Notes: generated by a model from the sequence alone, not told the origin. DNA of 64,000 nt from Desulfobacteraceae bacterium (GCA_027068085.1 JAMOUQ010000044.1:30995-94994), one strand, 5' to 3'; positions 16,961-25,828 are shown, numbered from the stretch's first letter. A program made the numbers and translations.

Positions 16961-17338
16961 TTACGGGGCTGAACACTGATTTATTATGAATTTCAAGCGC
17001 GTTTTTTGATCCTTGGTCAGATTCTCGAACCTGACGCTGTGCCGCTTTATTTTCTGTTTCTGGAAAATCAGCTGTCCCGTTTCATTGTCCGATACGGTGG
17101 TAAAGGTGACTCCGGACAGGGGCGGGCCGTTGCTGGGGGCCAGTTTCAGCTCGTATGAGCCTTTGCCGATTTTCAACCCCTTGTCCAGGTAGTAGAAAGA
17201 AAGTCCGCCCATGCTGATGTCCCCGACAGGGTTTTTGGCCCTTGAATGTTCCAGAATCACAAACAGGTTGTTGCGGGGACGGTAGCGGCGGCTGCGGCGC
17301 AGTTTAAGGGCGACCAACCGTTTTAAGGAGATAATCAT
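16961..17338 (-). CDS. PilZ-domain protein
   Basis: This 125-residue protein has the PilZ c-di-GMP motifs RRSRRYRP (14-21) and DISMGG (40-45), followed by the beta-barrel pattern of the domain. It is cytoplasmic. The start is the ATG at 17338, with GAGGGAG upstream, rather than a TTG eight codons earlier at 17362. It is divergent from the neighbouring diguanylate cyclase gene, across a 411-bp shared upstream region, and converges on the receiver gene. This pairing suggests, but does not prove, that the cyclase's c-di-GMP is read by this protein. Confidence 0.8.
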   Translation of the reverse strand: MIISLKRLVALKLRRSRRYRPRNNLFVILEHSRAKNPVGDISMGGLSFYYLDKGLKIGKGSYELKLAPSNGPPLSGVTFTTVSDNETGQLIFQKQKIKRHSVRFENLTKDQKTRLKFIINQCSAP

Positions 17339-17749
17339 TGAACCATTCTCCCTCTTGGACAATCTGTGGCCGGTATGGCGCGAACACCTGATGAAAAACT
17401 CGGCCCATATTTAGCAAAAGAAATCGGAGATGGCGACCATTTTTTTACAATCTGTTGCCGGCAGGTAAAACCGGATCCCGGGCTCTTTGGGATGTTCTCC
17501 AGTTTATGGCTTTACAATTTACTGAAATTGTGAGACTAAACGAAGGCTGTTGAAACGGTACAGCGTAACGGTCCCTGCAATGGACGCTGGCTGCAATGGT
17601 TGTGCGCGAATGATTCAGTATTTGGCAAAACGCTGCCGTTGATTTAAAAAAACGCAATTCGATACCTGACGGTAGTGTTGAGCCGCGCCGGGTGCATTCA
17701 TGTTCGCTGAGCAGTGCGCCACGCGGTATGGGGAGGGGGCCATTACCCA
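17339..17749. other. Divergent intergenic region, 411 bp, between PilZ and diguanylate cyclase genes
   Basis: The region should hold promoters for both neighbours. It is AT-richer than the coding DNA, with a T7 tract near 17440. I searched for the conserved core of the GEMM c-di-GMP riboswitch and did not see it. No credible gene or strong hairpin was found. Confidence 0.4.
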
Positions 17750-19585
17750 GTGCCGCTTTTAGCCCGTTTAATCAGAGCCATCAATATCGGATGGATCTGC
17801 TGTTTTTTCCTGAGCCTTACAAGCCTCGCCCCGGCGGCAGATGTTCAGCTGACCGCCGCCGAGCGCGAGTTTCTCCAAAAAAACAGCCCCATAGTTTTTG
17901 TCAGCCAGAGCCATTATCCGCCCTTTGAGTTTATCGACAACGGTGAACGCAGCGGGATGACCATCGAGCTTGCCCGCTGGATGGCAACCGAACTGGGGTT
18001 TTCGGCCCGCTTTATCGATGCGTCCTTCCGGGAGGCACAAAACGCTGTTCTGGACGGGACTGCCCATGTCCTTACAAGTCTTTTCCGCAGTCCCCTGCGG
18101 GAAAAGAAGTTCGATTTCACCAAAACCATCTTCAGTGTTCCGGCATCCATTTTTATCCGATCTGAAAGGACCGACATCAGCGGGCTGCAGGATCTGGACG
18201 GCAAGCGGATTGCGATGCAGGCCGGGGACTACGCCAAAGAGTTTCTGGAAACCCGTAAAATATCTTTTCAGGCCATTTATACGGACAATTTCGCCCAGGC
18301 CATAGACTTGGTGGCGGCCCGCAAGGCCGATGCGGTCATAGGTGATGAGCAGATCGTCTGGTACCATGTTTACAAGAGCCGCATGACCGATCAAATCAAG
18401 AAAGTTGGCGAGCCCCTGTACACCGGGAAAAATTGCATGGCGGTAAGGGAAGGCAACAAGGTGTTGCTCGGCCTGCTGAACAAGGGGATTTCCCTGGCGC
18501 AGAAAACGGGGACCCTGGAAAAAATAAATCGTAAATGGCTCGGAACCGTCCCGGGGGTGTCCCGGGCAGCCATGCCGGCCTATTTTTCCCAGATTATCAT
18601 TGTCATGGCCACGGGGGTCGTTCTTCTGGTTATGGTCTGGTTGTGGAACGTGCGTCTCAGAAAACTGGTGGCCAGGCGGACAGAAGCCCTGCAGCGCAGT
18701 GAAAACCAGTACCGGACGTTGGTTCAGAACGTCAACGTGGGGGTCTATCGCACGAGCGCCGACGGCCGTTTCATCAAATTCAACCCGGCTTTGGTGCGTA
18801 TTTTCGGATATACCCGGGAAGATGACTTTGCTGCCGTTCCGGTTGCAGAGCTATATGCTGATCCCGGGCAGCGGGCCGAGTTTATCGACCAGATCACCAG
18901 GGACGGGACGGTCAAGGGCAAGGTTATGAAGATGAGAAAGAAAGACGGCACCCTCTTCTGGGTGGCATGTTCGGCCACGGCCGAATTCGATGACAAAGGC
19001 AATCTGAAATGGATCGACGGGATAATCGAGGATATCACCAAAAGGAAAGAATACGAGGACGAATTGTCTTACCATGCCTATCATGACCCGCTGACCGGCC
19101 TGTTCAACCGCAATGCCCTTTACGAACGGCTTGAAGAGAGCGTCAAGAATGCCTTGAGGTACGACCGGCGCCTGGCGGTGCTCTTTATCGACCTTGACCA
19201 TTTCAAACAGGTCAACGACACTTACGGCCATGAGTGCGGGGATGAGGTCTTGCGGCAGGTGGCCGAACGCTTTAAAACCATTTTACGGGAATCCGATCTG
19301 GTTTTCAGGTTCGGAGGTGACGAGTTTGCCGTGATTCTGGCCGGGGCGAAAAACCTGGATCCGGAGCCGGTGGCACAAAAAATAATTTCCGAATTGTCCC
19401 GGCCCTACCGGGTGGATTCCAGGACGATCGATTTTGTGCGGCCCAGTATCGGCATTGCCATCTGCCCTCAACACGGCTGCGACGGAAAAACCCTTTTGCG
19501 GTGCGCCGACAAGGCCATGTACCGGGCCAAAGGCAATCCCAAAAGGTATATTTTCGCCGCTCCCGCCGATGACAAGGCCAACTGA
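17750..19585 (+). CDS. Diguanylate cyclase with periplasmic SBP_bac_3-type sensor, PAS and GGDEF domains
   Basis: This protein of about 611 residues is organised as follows. There is an N-terminal signal sequence ending near SLAPAAD. A periplasmic amino-acid-binding-protein-like sensor (FVSQSHYPPFEF...DLDGKRIAMQAGDY) covers about 40-275. A membrane span (FSQIIIVMATGVVLLVMVWLW) lies near 285-305, followed by a PAS domain (NVGVYRTSADGRFIKFN) and a GGDEF domain (FGGDEFAVIL). The inhibitory I-site RESD is present five residues before GGDEF, so product inhibition is expected. The cyclase makes c-di-GMP from two GTP. The start is uncertain: GTG 17750 has GGGAGGGGG about 10 nt upstream and gives a normal signal peptide; GTG 17714 is an alternative. 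The ligand is unknown. Confidence 0.9.
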   Translation: MPLLARLIRAINIGWICCFFLSLTSLAPAADVQLTAAEREFLQKNSPIVFVSQSHYPPFEFIDNGERSGMTIELARWMATELGFSARFIDASFREAQNAVLDGTAHVLTSLFRSPLREKKFDFTKTIFSVPASIFIRSERTDISGLQDLDGKRIAMQAGDYAKEFLETRKISFQAIYTDNFAQAIDLVAARKADAVIGDEQIVWYHVYKSRMTDQIKKVGEPLYTGKNCMAVREGNKVLLGLLNKGISLAQKTGTLEKINRKWLGTVPGVSRAAMPAYFSQIIIVMATGVVLLVMVWLWNVRLRKLVARRTEALQRSENQYRTLVQNVNVGVYRTSADGRFIKFNPALVRIFGYTREDDFAAVPVAELYADPGQRAEFIDQITRDGTVKGKVMKMRKKDGTLFWVACSATAEFDDKGNLKWIDGIIEDITKRKEYEDELSYHAYHDPLTGLFNRNALYERLEESVKNALRYDRRLAVLFIDLDHFKQVNDTYGHECGDEVLRQVAERFKTILRESDLVFRFGGDEFAVILAGAKNLDPEPVAQKIISELSRPYRVDSRTIDFVRPSIGIAICPQHGCDGKTLLRCADKAMYRAKGNPKRYIFAAPADDKAN

Positions 19586-19594
19586 CCGCGGCGG

Positions 19595-20578
19595 CTATCC
19601 CGAGCTGTTTTTTTCAATTTCCTCCAGGGCTTCCCTGGCGGCTTCCTTTACCTGCCTGCCGGCGGGATCTTTGAGCACCTGCCGGATGTACCGCGCGGCC
19701 TCGGCGGTTCCGATCTGCCCAAGGGTGTAGACTATATCGCCCCTGGCCTGCTCGTCTGCAACCTGAAAGCGCTCCCATAACGGGCGGCACAGGCCGGCGG
19801 CCAGCTGAGAGTTGCCGGCGGCCAGGTATTCCACCACAACCATCGCCCCAAGACGGACTGACCAGCGCGGATGGGCCAGCAGGTCGGCGAGGGCCGGAAA
19901 TATCCTGTTTGCTTTTGCCATCATTTCGGCTACCTGGTGAGCTTTTCCATCTTCCAGCAGTTGTCTCAGGCATCCGGGCGACATCCGGGCGGGATCACGG
20001 GAGATACCCATCTCCAGAATTTCGGCCGGATCCACCACACCGGTCCAGCTGAACTGTTGGTCCAGGATGGTATGCGGAACCGAACGGACGCCGTCTGCGG
20101 CCGCCCGGCTGGAGAAGGTGGCGGCGTCGATGATGATCAGCCTGACCAGGGCGGTGGAGTCGGCCAGCATGAGCAGGCGGCCGGCCATCTCGGGGCAGAA
20201 AGGACAGCCCGGACCGATATACAGCTTAAGTGGCATGGGAGTCCGGAGCTTTGAGAGCATTGCGGCCAAGGCGGTGTCCGGAGATGGTATCGTGGCGTTG
20301 CTTCCGGCGATTGTATTGAGAAAAGCAGGCAGAATCGGACCGGCGGGAATTGCCTGGTAATAAATATTGTCAAAGCGTCCCGTTATAAGGGCCGGGCGTG
20401 CCGGAACACCGTCGGGTTCGTTTTCCAGGCCGATTCCGGGCGCCAGCGTCGTAAGTTCCCTGGCAAATTCGGCTATCAGGGCGCCGGCGCGGCTTTGGTC
20501 TCCCGCCAGCCCGATCTTTGCCGGCCGGGACAATTTCCCGGCCCATCCGATTATGGTTTCCCTGTCTTCAGGGTTCAT
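19595..20578 (-). CDS. Tandem thioredoxin-fold protein fused to HEAT-repeat domain
   Basis: This 327-residue protein has a PDO/AhpF-N-terminal-like layout. A first thioredoxin-like fold without cysteines covers about 5-100, a second covers about 105-215, and the redox motif GCPFCP has Cys125 and Cys128. Residues of about 215-325 form HEAT-like helices (LADLLAHPRWSVRLGAMVVVEYLAAG, DIVYTLGQIGTAEAARYIRQVL). The first part probably acts as a disulfide reductase or oxidoreductase in the cytoplasm. The HEAT part may select partners. GAGGTGAGC directly precedes the ATG, and the trmO stop codon is 2 nt upstream, so the two genes are translationally coupled. Confidence 0.75.
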   Translation of the reverse strand: MNPEDRETIIGWAGKLSRPAKIGLAGDQSRAGALIAEFARELTTLAPGIGLENEPDGVPARPALITGRFDNIYYQAIPAGPILPAFLNTIAGSNATIPSPDTALAAMLSKLRTPMPLKLYIGPGCPFCPEMAGRLLMLADSTALVRLIIIDAATFSSRAAADGVRSVPHTILDQQFSWTGVVDPAEILEMGISRDPARMSPGCLRQLLEDGKAHQVAEMMAKANRIFPALADLLAHPRWSVRLGAMVVVEYLAAGNSQLAAGLCRPLWERFQVADEQARGDIVYTLGQIGTAEAARYIRQVLKDPAGRQVKEAAREALEEIEKNSSG

Positions 20579-20580
20579 GC

Positions 20581-21420
20581 TCACCTCTTTTTGCGTGTTG
20601 CCGTATCTGGGCGGGTCACCTTCAGTATTCTGGCCGCGGCCCCGCATGCCTGCCAGCTTATCTCCAGGTCGTATAGTCGCAAGCCATGCTTCGACGGGCC
20701 GCAAAGTGTGCGTTTGTAAGCCGGCCGGGGATCAAGCTCGATTATCCTGCGGATCAGATGTTTCAGCCCCGGATACATGCCTTCAAGCTTTCGGCATTCC
20801 TGCCTGGCCTGTCGGGAGAAACCGACTTTCAGGACGGCTTCCGGCCGGCGGTGGGCGAAACCTCCCCGTGCATCCGCAATCTGATCAGACCAGGGCAGGT
20901 AGGGCTTGATGTCCAGTACGGGAGTTTGATCCAGCACGTCGAGTCCGGAGACGTGAAGGAGGGTCTGCCGGCGGCAGAATTCCATCTTCTCCAGCCTTAC
21001 GGCTGAAATGCCGACGGGATTGGGCCGGAAACCGCTGCGGGTGGCGAAAACCCCTGTTTTGCGGTTGCCCCCCAGCCGCGGAGGCCGGACCATGGGGCGC
21101 CAGGAGCGCCTGCTGTTGGCATGAAACCAGAACACCACCCAGATATGGGAAAATTCTGCGAGCCCCCGCCAGGCCTGGCGCAGGTGGTAAGGCGGAAAGA
21201 TTTCGATCACGGCCGGCGCCGTAGCGGCCAGGGACGGCTGACGGGGTATTCCGAATTTTTCGGTAAAGCAGGATGTCACCGTGCCTATCGGTTCCAGTCG
21301 GAGGTGATTTGCCCGACGGTCCGGTGCCGGCCCGAGACCGGGTACCGGACCGTCGGCCTGCGGATCGGGCTCCGGCTCAGGGTTGGCAGGGCATTTGGCC
21401 GGGGAAATTTGGCTTGACAT
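20581..21420 (-). CDS. trmO: tRNA N6-threonylcarbamoyladenosine methyltransferase (TsaA/TrmO family)
   Basis: This 279-residue protein has the TsaA-like beta-barrel signatures: IGTVTSCF near residue 45, FATRSGFRPNPVGIS in the SAM-binding part, GLDVLDQTPVLDIKPYLPWSD, and a C-terminal extension after the barrel as in E. coli TrmO. The family methylates N6 of t6A37 in threonine tRNA. The first ~40 residues are a Pro-rich extension not expected in the family, so an internal start is possible, though GGTGGAG lies just before the annotated ATG. A second, shorter TsaA-like gene lies at 34840-35277. Confidence 0.85.
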   Translation of the reverse strand: MSSQISPAKCPANPEPEPDPQADGPVPGLGPAPDRRANHLRLEPIGTVTSCFTEKFGIPRQPSLAATAPAVIEIFPPYHLRQAWRGLAEFSHIWVVFWFHANSRRSWRPMVRPPRLGGNRKTGVFATRSGFRPNPVGISAVRLEKMEFCRRQTLLHVSGLDVLDQTPVLDIKPYLPWSDQIADARGGFAHRRPEAVLKVGFSRQARQECRKLEGMYPGLKHLIRRIIELDPRPAYKRTLCGPSKHGLRLYDLEISWQACGAAARILKVTRPDTATRKKR

Positions 21421-21495
21421 ACTCCACCTGTTCCTGGAAGTTATTTTCAGAATGCAGGGCCAATTCTAACTTTATTCAGACAAAAGGCAACCACC

Positions 21496-22110
21496 ATGTT
21501 CAATCCGGAAAAGATTTTAGGAAATTTGCTGTTAAGCGGAGCCCGCCGCAGCTCCGGGGTATCGGGCGGAGCCCTCCTGGGGCTGGTCGGAGTGGCCATG
21601 GAAGCTGTCGAACATTACATGAATCAGGACAAGCGGTCCGGATCGGCGCCCGGGCCCGCACCTGGAATGCCGCCGCCACCGCCTCCCGGCGCCGGCCCTC
21701 AGGCCCCGCCGTCTGCTCAGCCTCCGCCTCCGCCGCCTGCGCCGGGAAGCGGGCCGGAGATGTCGGCCCGGGACAAGGCCGTTTTGCTGATACGGGCGAT
21801 GATCGCGGCGGCCGCGGCCGACGGCGACATCGATAACCGGGAGCGTTCCAGGATCATGGATCAGGCCGGAAAGAGCGGCCTCAGTGAAGAGGAGCGCGAT
21901 TTCCTGGAAAAGGAAATGGCCAACCCCCGGCCCCTGGAGACCATAGTGTCCCAGGTGGATTCACCCGAACTGGCCGCCCGGGTCTACGCCGTATCCCTGG
22001 CGGCCCTGGAGGTGGACACCGAGGCTGAAAGGCAATACCTTCGCAACCTGGCGGGCGCTCTGGGGTTGACCGCCGAGCAGGTGGCCGGAATAGAACAGCG
22101 GTTAGGGTGA
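21496..22110 (+). CDS. TerB-like (DUF533-type) protein with proline-rich linker
   Basis: This is a 204-residue protein. The N-terminal ~45 residues are Gly/Ala-rich (GALLGLVGVAMEAVEHYM) and could be a weak membrane-associating helix. Residues 52-88 are a Pro/Gly-rich linker. Residues 90-204 form the helical TerB/YebE (DUF533) domain: LLIRAMIAAAAADGDIDNRER, LEKEMANPRPLETIV, and EVDTEAERQYLRNLAGAL, with the acidic DGDID and EVDTEAE stretches that are metal-binding candidates in TerB. Function is not established for this group. The AIM24-like gene follows 118 bp later on the same strand; both are often envelope- or stress-associated, but no direct link is visible. Confidence 0.75.
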   Translation: MFNPEKILGNLLLSGARRSSGVSGGALLGLVGVAMEAVEHYMNQDKRSGSAPGPAPGMPPPPPPGAGPQAPPSAQPPPPPPAPGSGPEMSARDKAVLLIRAMIAAAAADGDIDNRERSRIMDQAGKSGLSEEERDFLEKEMANPRPLETIVSQVDSPELAARVYAVSLAALEVDTEAERQYLRNLAGALGLTAEQVAGIEQRLG

Positions 22111-22228
22111 CTCGGCGGGCGGTTCGGTGTCCGGGTCGTGCTTTGCGGTGCGGTGGCCGCTGCGGCAACACCCGGTGATTAAAAAAACTCAGGTGAAACT
22201 GTAATTTTGCCAACAGGAGGCTTTCAAA

Positions 22229-23218
22229 ATGACGCAATGGTATTTGAGCTTTGACGGCAACCAGATCGGCCCCATGGACACAGCCGAAGCAATTGCCAAG
22301 GCCCAGGAAAACCCCAACGGTTTTGCCTGGCGCCAGGGTTTTGCCCAATGGCTGCCCATTTCGCAGATAGACGAATTGCAGCCGGGCAGTCAGCCGGGTG
22401 CGGCGCCGCCGCCGCCCAAGGCGGCCATGGCCGACGATATAGACTTCAAGATTTTCGGCGCCGAGATGCAATTTGTCGAAATCGAGCTGGATCCGGGCGA
22501 AAGCGCCGTGGCCGAAGCCGGTGCCATGATGTACAAGGACAGCTCCGTGGCCATGGAGACCGTTTTCGGGGACGGATCGTCAAGCGGCGGAGGCGGCTTC
22601 ATGGAAAAGCTGCTGGGAGCAGGCAAGCGGTTGCTGACGGGCGAAAGCCTTTTCATGACCGTTTTCACCCATACCGGTCAGGGCAAGGCCCATGTGGCCT
22701 TCGGAGCACCATACCCGGGCAACATCATACCGGTGCATCTCGGCGATACCGGCCGAACCCTGATCTGCCAGAAAGACAGTTTTCTTTGCGCAGCCAAGGG
22801 AGTATCGATAGGCATCTATTTCCAGCGCAAGATACTGACCGGGCTTTTCGGCGGCGAAGGGTTCATCATGCAGAAACTCGACGGTGACGGAATGGTCTTT
22901 CTGCATGCCGGAGGAACCGTCATCGAGCGCCGGATGGACGCCGGAGAAACCCTGCATGTGGACACAGGCTGTATCGTTGCCCTGGAACCGTCCGTCCAGT
23001 TCGATATCCAGCAGGCCGGCGGAATCAAGACCGCCTTGTTCGGCGGCGAGGGCCTGTTTTTCGCCACCCTGAGGGGGCCGGGAAAGATCTGGCTGCAATC
23101 CCTGCCCTTTTCACGGCTGGCGGGCCGGATGCTCCAGGCGGCTCCCCAGCGGGGCGGCAGCAAGGGTGAAGGCTCGATACTGGGCGCTCTGGGGGACCTG
23201 ATCGACGGAGACAATTGA
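22229..23218 (+). CDS. AIM24/TIGR00266-family protein with N-terminal GYF_2 domain
   Basis: This is a 329-residue protein. Residues 1-55 are a GYF_2-type domain (WYLSFDGNQIGPMDTAEA, then WRQGFAQWLPIS), followed by a Pro/Ala linker. Residues of about 68-310 match the AIM24/TIGR00266 beta-sandwich (GAEMQFVEIELDPGESAVAE near 77-96, GGGGFMEKLLGAGKRLLTGES, FMQKL-type strands and LHVDTGCIVALEPSV). The fold is related to tryptophan RNA-binding attenuator-like sandwiches. Its biochemical role in bacteria is unclear. There is no signal peptide. An AGGAGG Shine-Dalgarno precedes the ATG. The GYF_2 domain suggests it docks on proline-rich partners, such as the linker in the preceding TerB-like protein; that is inference. 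Confidence 0.85.
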   Translation: MTQWYLSFDGNQIGPMDTAEAIAKAQENPNGFAWRQGFAQWLPISQIDELQPGSQPGAAPPPPKAAMADDIDFKIFGAEMQFVEIELDPGESAVAEAGAMMYKDSSVAMETVFGDGSSSGGGGFMEKLLGAGKRLLTGESLFMTVFTHTGQGKAHVAFGAPYPGNIIPVHLGDTGRTLICQKDSFLCAAKGVSIGIYFQRKILTGLFGGEGFIMQKLDGDGMVFLHAGGTVIERRMDAGETLHVDTGCIVALEPSVQFDIQQAGGIKTALFGGEGLFFATLRGPGKIWLQSLPFSRLAGRMLQAAPQRGGSKGEGSILGALGDLIDGDN

Positions 23219-23280
23219 TGGCCGCGGCGGGCCGGCCTTCAAGCCGCCGGGCCTGCCCTGCCGAGCGAAAGCGATCACCG

Positions 23281-23973
23281 ATGCGGATCGAGTGCCGGAA
23301 CATCAGCTACCGGTATCATGCCGAAAGTGAGCCGATTTTTGAAAATCTCTCTCTTTGCTATGATCAGCCCGGCTTCCATGCCCTTTTCGGTCCTTCCGGA
23401 GTCGGGAAAACCACCCTGGCCAGAATCATCTGCGGGGAGATCCAGCCTGCCGGCGGCAGTGTTACAACCAGCCGGACAGAACCGATTCTCTACACATACA
23501 ATCTCGAGCGCCTGCCGGACTGGGCCACCACGGGCCGCCACCTGGAACGGGTGACCCCTGACGGCAGGGCCGGGCTGCGCGAATCTCTGGTTGATATTTT
23601 CGATATCCGCCCCTGCCTGGATCAAAGATTCGGCGGGCTCTCCCTGGGCCAGCAGAACCGGGTCAACCTGCTGCGCTACCTGTTGCAGGATTTCGGCTTT
23701 CTGATAATGGATGAAAGCCTTGCCAACGTTGACGAAAAGACCAGGGAAACGATAATTATGCATCTGAAGGAACTCTTCAGGGACAGGATGATCATCTACA
23801 TTTCCCACAATCTGGTGGAAGTCGCCAGGTTTTGCCGGCAAATAGCGGTATTGCGGTCGGTTTCCAAGCAACCCCGCATCGTCCGGGTCACGGGGCAGGA
23901 CCTGCGGCTTGAAGGCCGGCCCGACCGTACGGCCCTGGAAAAGACCATGCTGGAGATGATGAATGCTGCCTAG
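23281..23973 (+). CDS. ABC transporter ATP-binding protein (nitrate/taurine/NMT1-type family)
   Basis: This 230-residue ATPase has Walker A GPSGVGKTT (37-45), an ABC signature reading LSLGQQNR (Ser-Leu-Gly rather than SGG), Walker B FLIMDESLANVD and a switch His in YISHNLVE. The start at 23281 gives a normal N-terminus; an ORF extension to 23215 would add 22 residues with no homology. It overlaps the permease gene by 11 bp. With the permease and binding protein that follow, it forms a complete importer. Energy comes from ATP hydrolysis at the cytoplasmic face. Confidence 0.88.
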   Translation: MRIECRNISYRYHAESEPIFENLSLCYDQPGFHALFGPSGVGKTTLARIICGEIQPAGGSVTTSRTEPILYTYNLERLPDWATTGRHLERVTPDGRAGLRESLVDIFDIRPCLDQRFGGLSLGQQNRVNLLRYLLQDFGFLIMDESLANVDEKTRETIIMHLKELFRDRMIIYISHNLVEVARFCRQIAVLRSVSKQPRIVRVTGQDLRLEGRPDRTALEKTMLEMMNAA

Positions 23974-24715
23974 GCGGATATATCAGTTCTTTTTGATCTA
24001 CCTGCTGGGAATCCTGGTTCTGTTGTCCCTCAAGTACGGGTTGCAGCTTTCTGATTACGTGATTCCGGGACCAAAGACCCTGTGGCAAACGGCGCTCGAG
24101 GTTTTTCCCCGTTACGCACTCGATGTCTGGAACACGCTGCAGGTGGCCCTTATCGGGCAGGTGATGTCCATCGTGCTGGCCCTGGCGATCGGGATTCCGG
24201 GAAGGAGCACCACCTGGTTCGGCAACTTCATCAAAGCCGCGGCCTACAACGTCCAGGCCTATCCGATCGTGGCCATCGCCCCCATCATCTTCATCCTGCT
24301 GGGCGACGGTTTCCTGTCCCGGTTGCTGATCGCGGCCATGATCTGCTATTTCCCGATCCTGCTCACCGTCCTGGGGGTAATGAGCGAGCCTGTGGCGGAT
24401 GTGGAGCATTTCTACCGCTGCACGGGCAGGATGCGCTGGCAGCTGGAAGTCAAGATCAGGGCATTTGAAAATCTGCACAAGCTGACGACCGTAATAGCCG
24501 GGAGCGCAACCCTGGCCATGGCCGGTACCATAGTTGCAGAGTTCATAGCCGCCAATGCAGGTATAGGCTACAGTATCAGGATAGCCCTGTACCAGAGCGA
24601 TCTGGCCAGAATCCTGGTGGCGCTGCTGCTGATCGGAATATGCCTGTCGGTCTATCAGGGGCTGCTGGAACATACCGGAAGCCTGGTGAAAAAAGCCTGG
24701 ACCGGGTCTGCCTGA
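23963..24715 (+). CDS. ABC transporter permease (TauC/SsuC/ThiX-like)
   Basis: This 250-residue membrane protein has about six hydrophobic segments (near 8-25, 58-78, 90-112, 115-135, 180-205, 213-235). The BPD_transp_1 coupling motif is recognisable around EFIAANAGIGYSIRIAL, equivalent to the EAA loop region of SsuC/TauC permeases. It overlaps the ATPase gene by 11 bp and is followed after 105 bp by the binding-protein gene. It is the membrane channel of the importer; a homodimer is expected because only one permease is encoded. Confidence 0.88.
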   Translation: MLPRRIYQFFLIYLLGILVLLSLKYGLQLSDYVIPGPKTLWQTALEVFPRYALDVWNTLQVALIGQVMSIVLALAIGIPGRSTTWFGNFIKAAAYNVQAYPIVAIAPIIFILLGDGFLSRLLIAAMICYFPILLTVLGVMSEPVADVEHFYRCTGRMRWQLEVKIRAFENLHKLTTVIAGSATLAMAGTIVAEFIAANAGIGYSIRIALYQSDLARILVALLLIGICLSVYQGLLEHTGSLVKKAWTGSA

Positions 24716-24820
24716 ATCCGGTATTTCTGAAATGTGCTGGCAAAGATTGTCTTAACAGGCGTCTGTTTGCGGGCCAGACCGGGACGAGAGGCTGAAAAAT
24801 GGTCAGGAAGGGAGACTGCC

Positions 24821-25828
24821 ATGAACGGTAAAACAGGAAAGCGCAACAGTCTGCTGGCGGCGGCCTGGATATTGATTGTGCTGACCCTGGCGGTGGCAGG
24901 AGCGCCGGAAGGCCGGGCGTGGGCCGGTACTTTGAACTACAGGCTGAAATGGATCTACAATGCTTCGGTTATCGGCGATCTTTATGCGTCCGGCAAAGGG
25001 TATTTCCGGGCCGCCGGCCTGGAGGTCAAGGTAAGGCCGGGAGGCCCTGAAAGGGATGCTCTGCGGGAACTCGAGCTGGGGTATGCCGATTTCGGGGTGG
25101 CTTCAGCCGACCAGGTTATCCGGGCCGTTGCCAAAGGGGCGCCCCTGGTGGTGGTGGCCCAGTTGTTTCAGGTCAACCCTCTGCAATGGCTCTACCGCAC
25201 CGGCAAGGGCATGATCAGGAAACTGGACGATCTGAAGGGCAGGACCATCGGAATCACCTACGGCAAAAACGACGAGATCATCATGCGGACCCTGCTGGCC
25301 AAGGCCGGCATTGGACGGGGACAGGTCGAATTTTACAGCGTGCGCCTCGATTACACGCCTTTTTTAAGGGGCAAGGTGGACCTGTGGCCGGTCTATGCCA
25401 ACACCCAGGCCGTCTTTCTGCGGGACAAGCTTAGCCGGGCAGGGGAGGAAACCGCCCTGTTTGTTCCCGGAGATTTCGGGGTCAGGTTCGTGGCCAATTC
25501 AGTGGTGACCTCGGAAAAACTGTTCAAACGCAACCCCGAATTGGTCAAGCGTTTCGTTGGCGCCCTGCTCGCGGGCTGGAAGGCGGCCCTGGATGTGAAA
25601 CATCAGAAAGAAGCTCTGGCCATTTTGAGGCAGGTCGACCGGGACACCCCCCTGCGGATACTTAAAACCCAGCTTGAGATCACCCGCCGCCTGGTGATGC
25701 CCCGATCCGGTCCGCCCCTGGGAACCATCGATTTTGAAGGCTGGCGTCAGACCGAGCGCATCATGCTGGAACAGGGGCAGATAAAGGCCCCGGTCAAAAT
25801 CCTCTCCTGCCTCAAACCGATGCTTTGA
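24821..25828 (+). CDS. NMT1/THI5-like ABC substrate-binding protein
   Basis: This 335-residue protein has a signal sequence (hydrophobic 10-32, ending near GRAWAG) and an NMT1/THI5 domain: YRLKWIYNASVIGDLYASGKGYFRAAGLEV, GYADFGVASADQVIRA, and KGRTIGITYGKNDEIIMRTL. Such proteins deliver pyrimidine precursors of thiamine, riboflavin-like or sulfonate ligands; which one is not decidable here. No thiamine biosynthesis gene or TPP riboswitch is nearby. The start at 24821 has GGAAGGGAG upstream. The ORF extends 87 bases further 5', but that part has no signal-like features. Confidence 0.87.
   Translation: MNGKTGKRNSLLAAAWILIVLTLAVAGAPEGRAWAGTLNYRLKWIYNASVIGDLYASGKGYFRAAGLEVKVRPGGPERDALRELELGYADFGVASADQVIRAVAKGAPLVVVAQLFQVNPLQWLYRTGKGMIRKLDDLKGRTIGITYGKNDEIIMRTLLAKAGIGRGQVEFYSVRLDYTPFLRGKVDLWPVYANTQAVFLRDKLSRAGEETALFVPGDFGVRFVANSVVTSEKLFKRNPELVKRFVGALLAGWKAALDVKHQKEALAILRQVDRDTPLRILKTQLEITRRLVMPRSGPPLGTIDFEGWRQTERIMLEQGQIKAPVKILSCLKPML

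Noticed and set aside
17339..17749. c-di-GMP riboswitch in front of the cyclase gene
   Set aside because: The conserved GEMM core could not be found; only generic AT-rich upstream DNA is visible.
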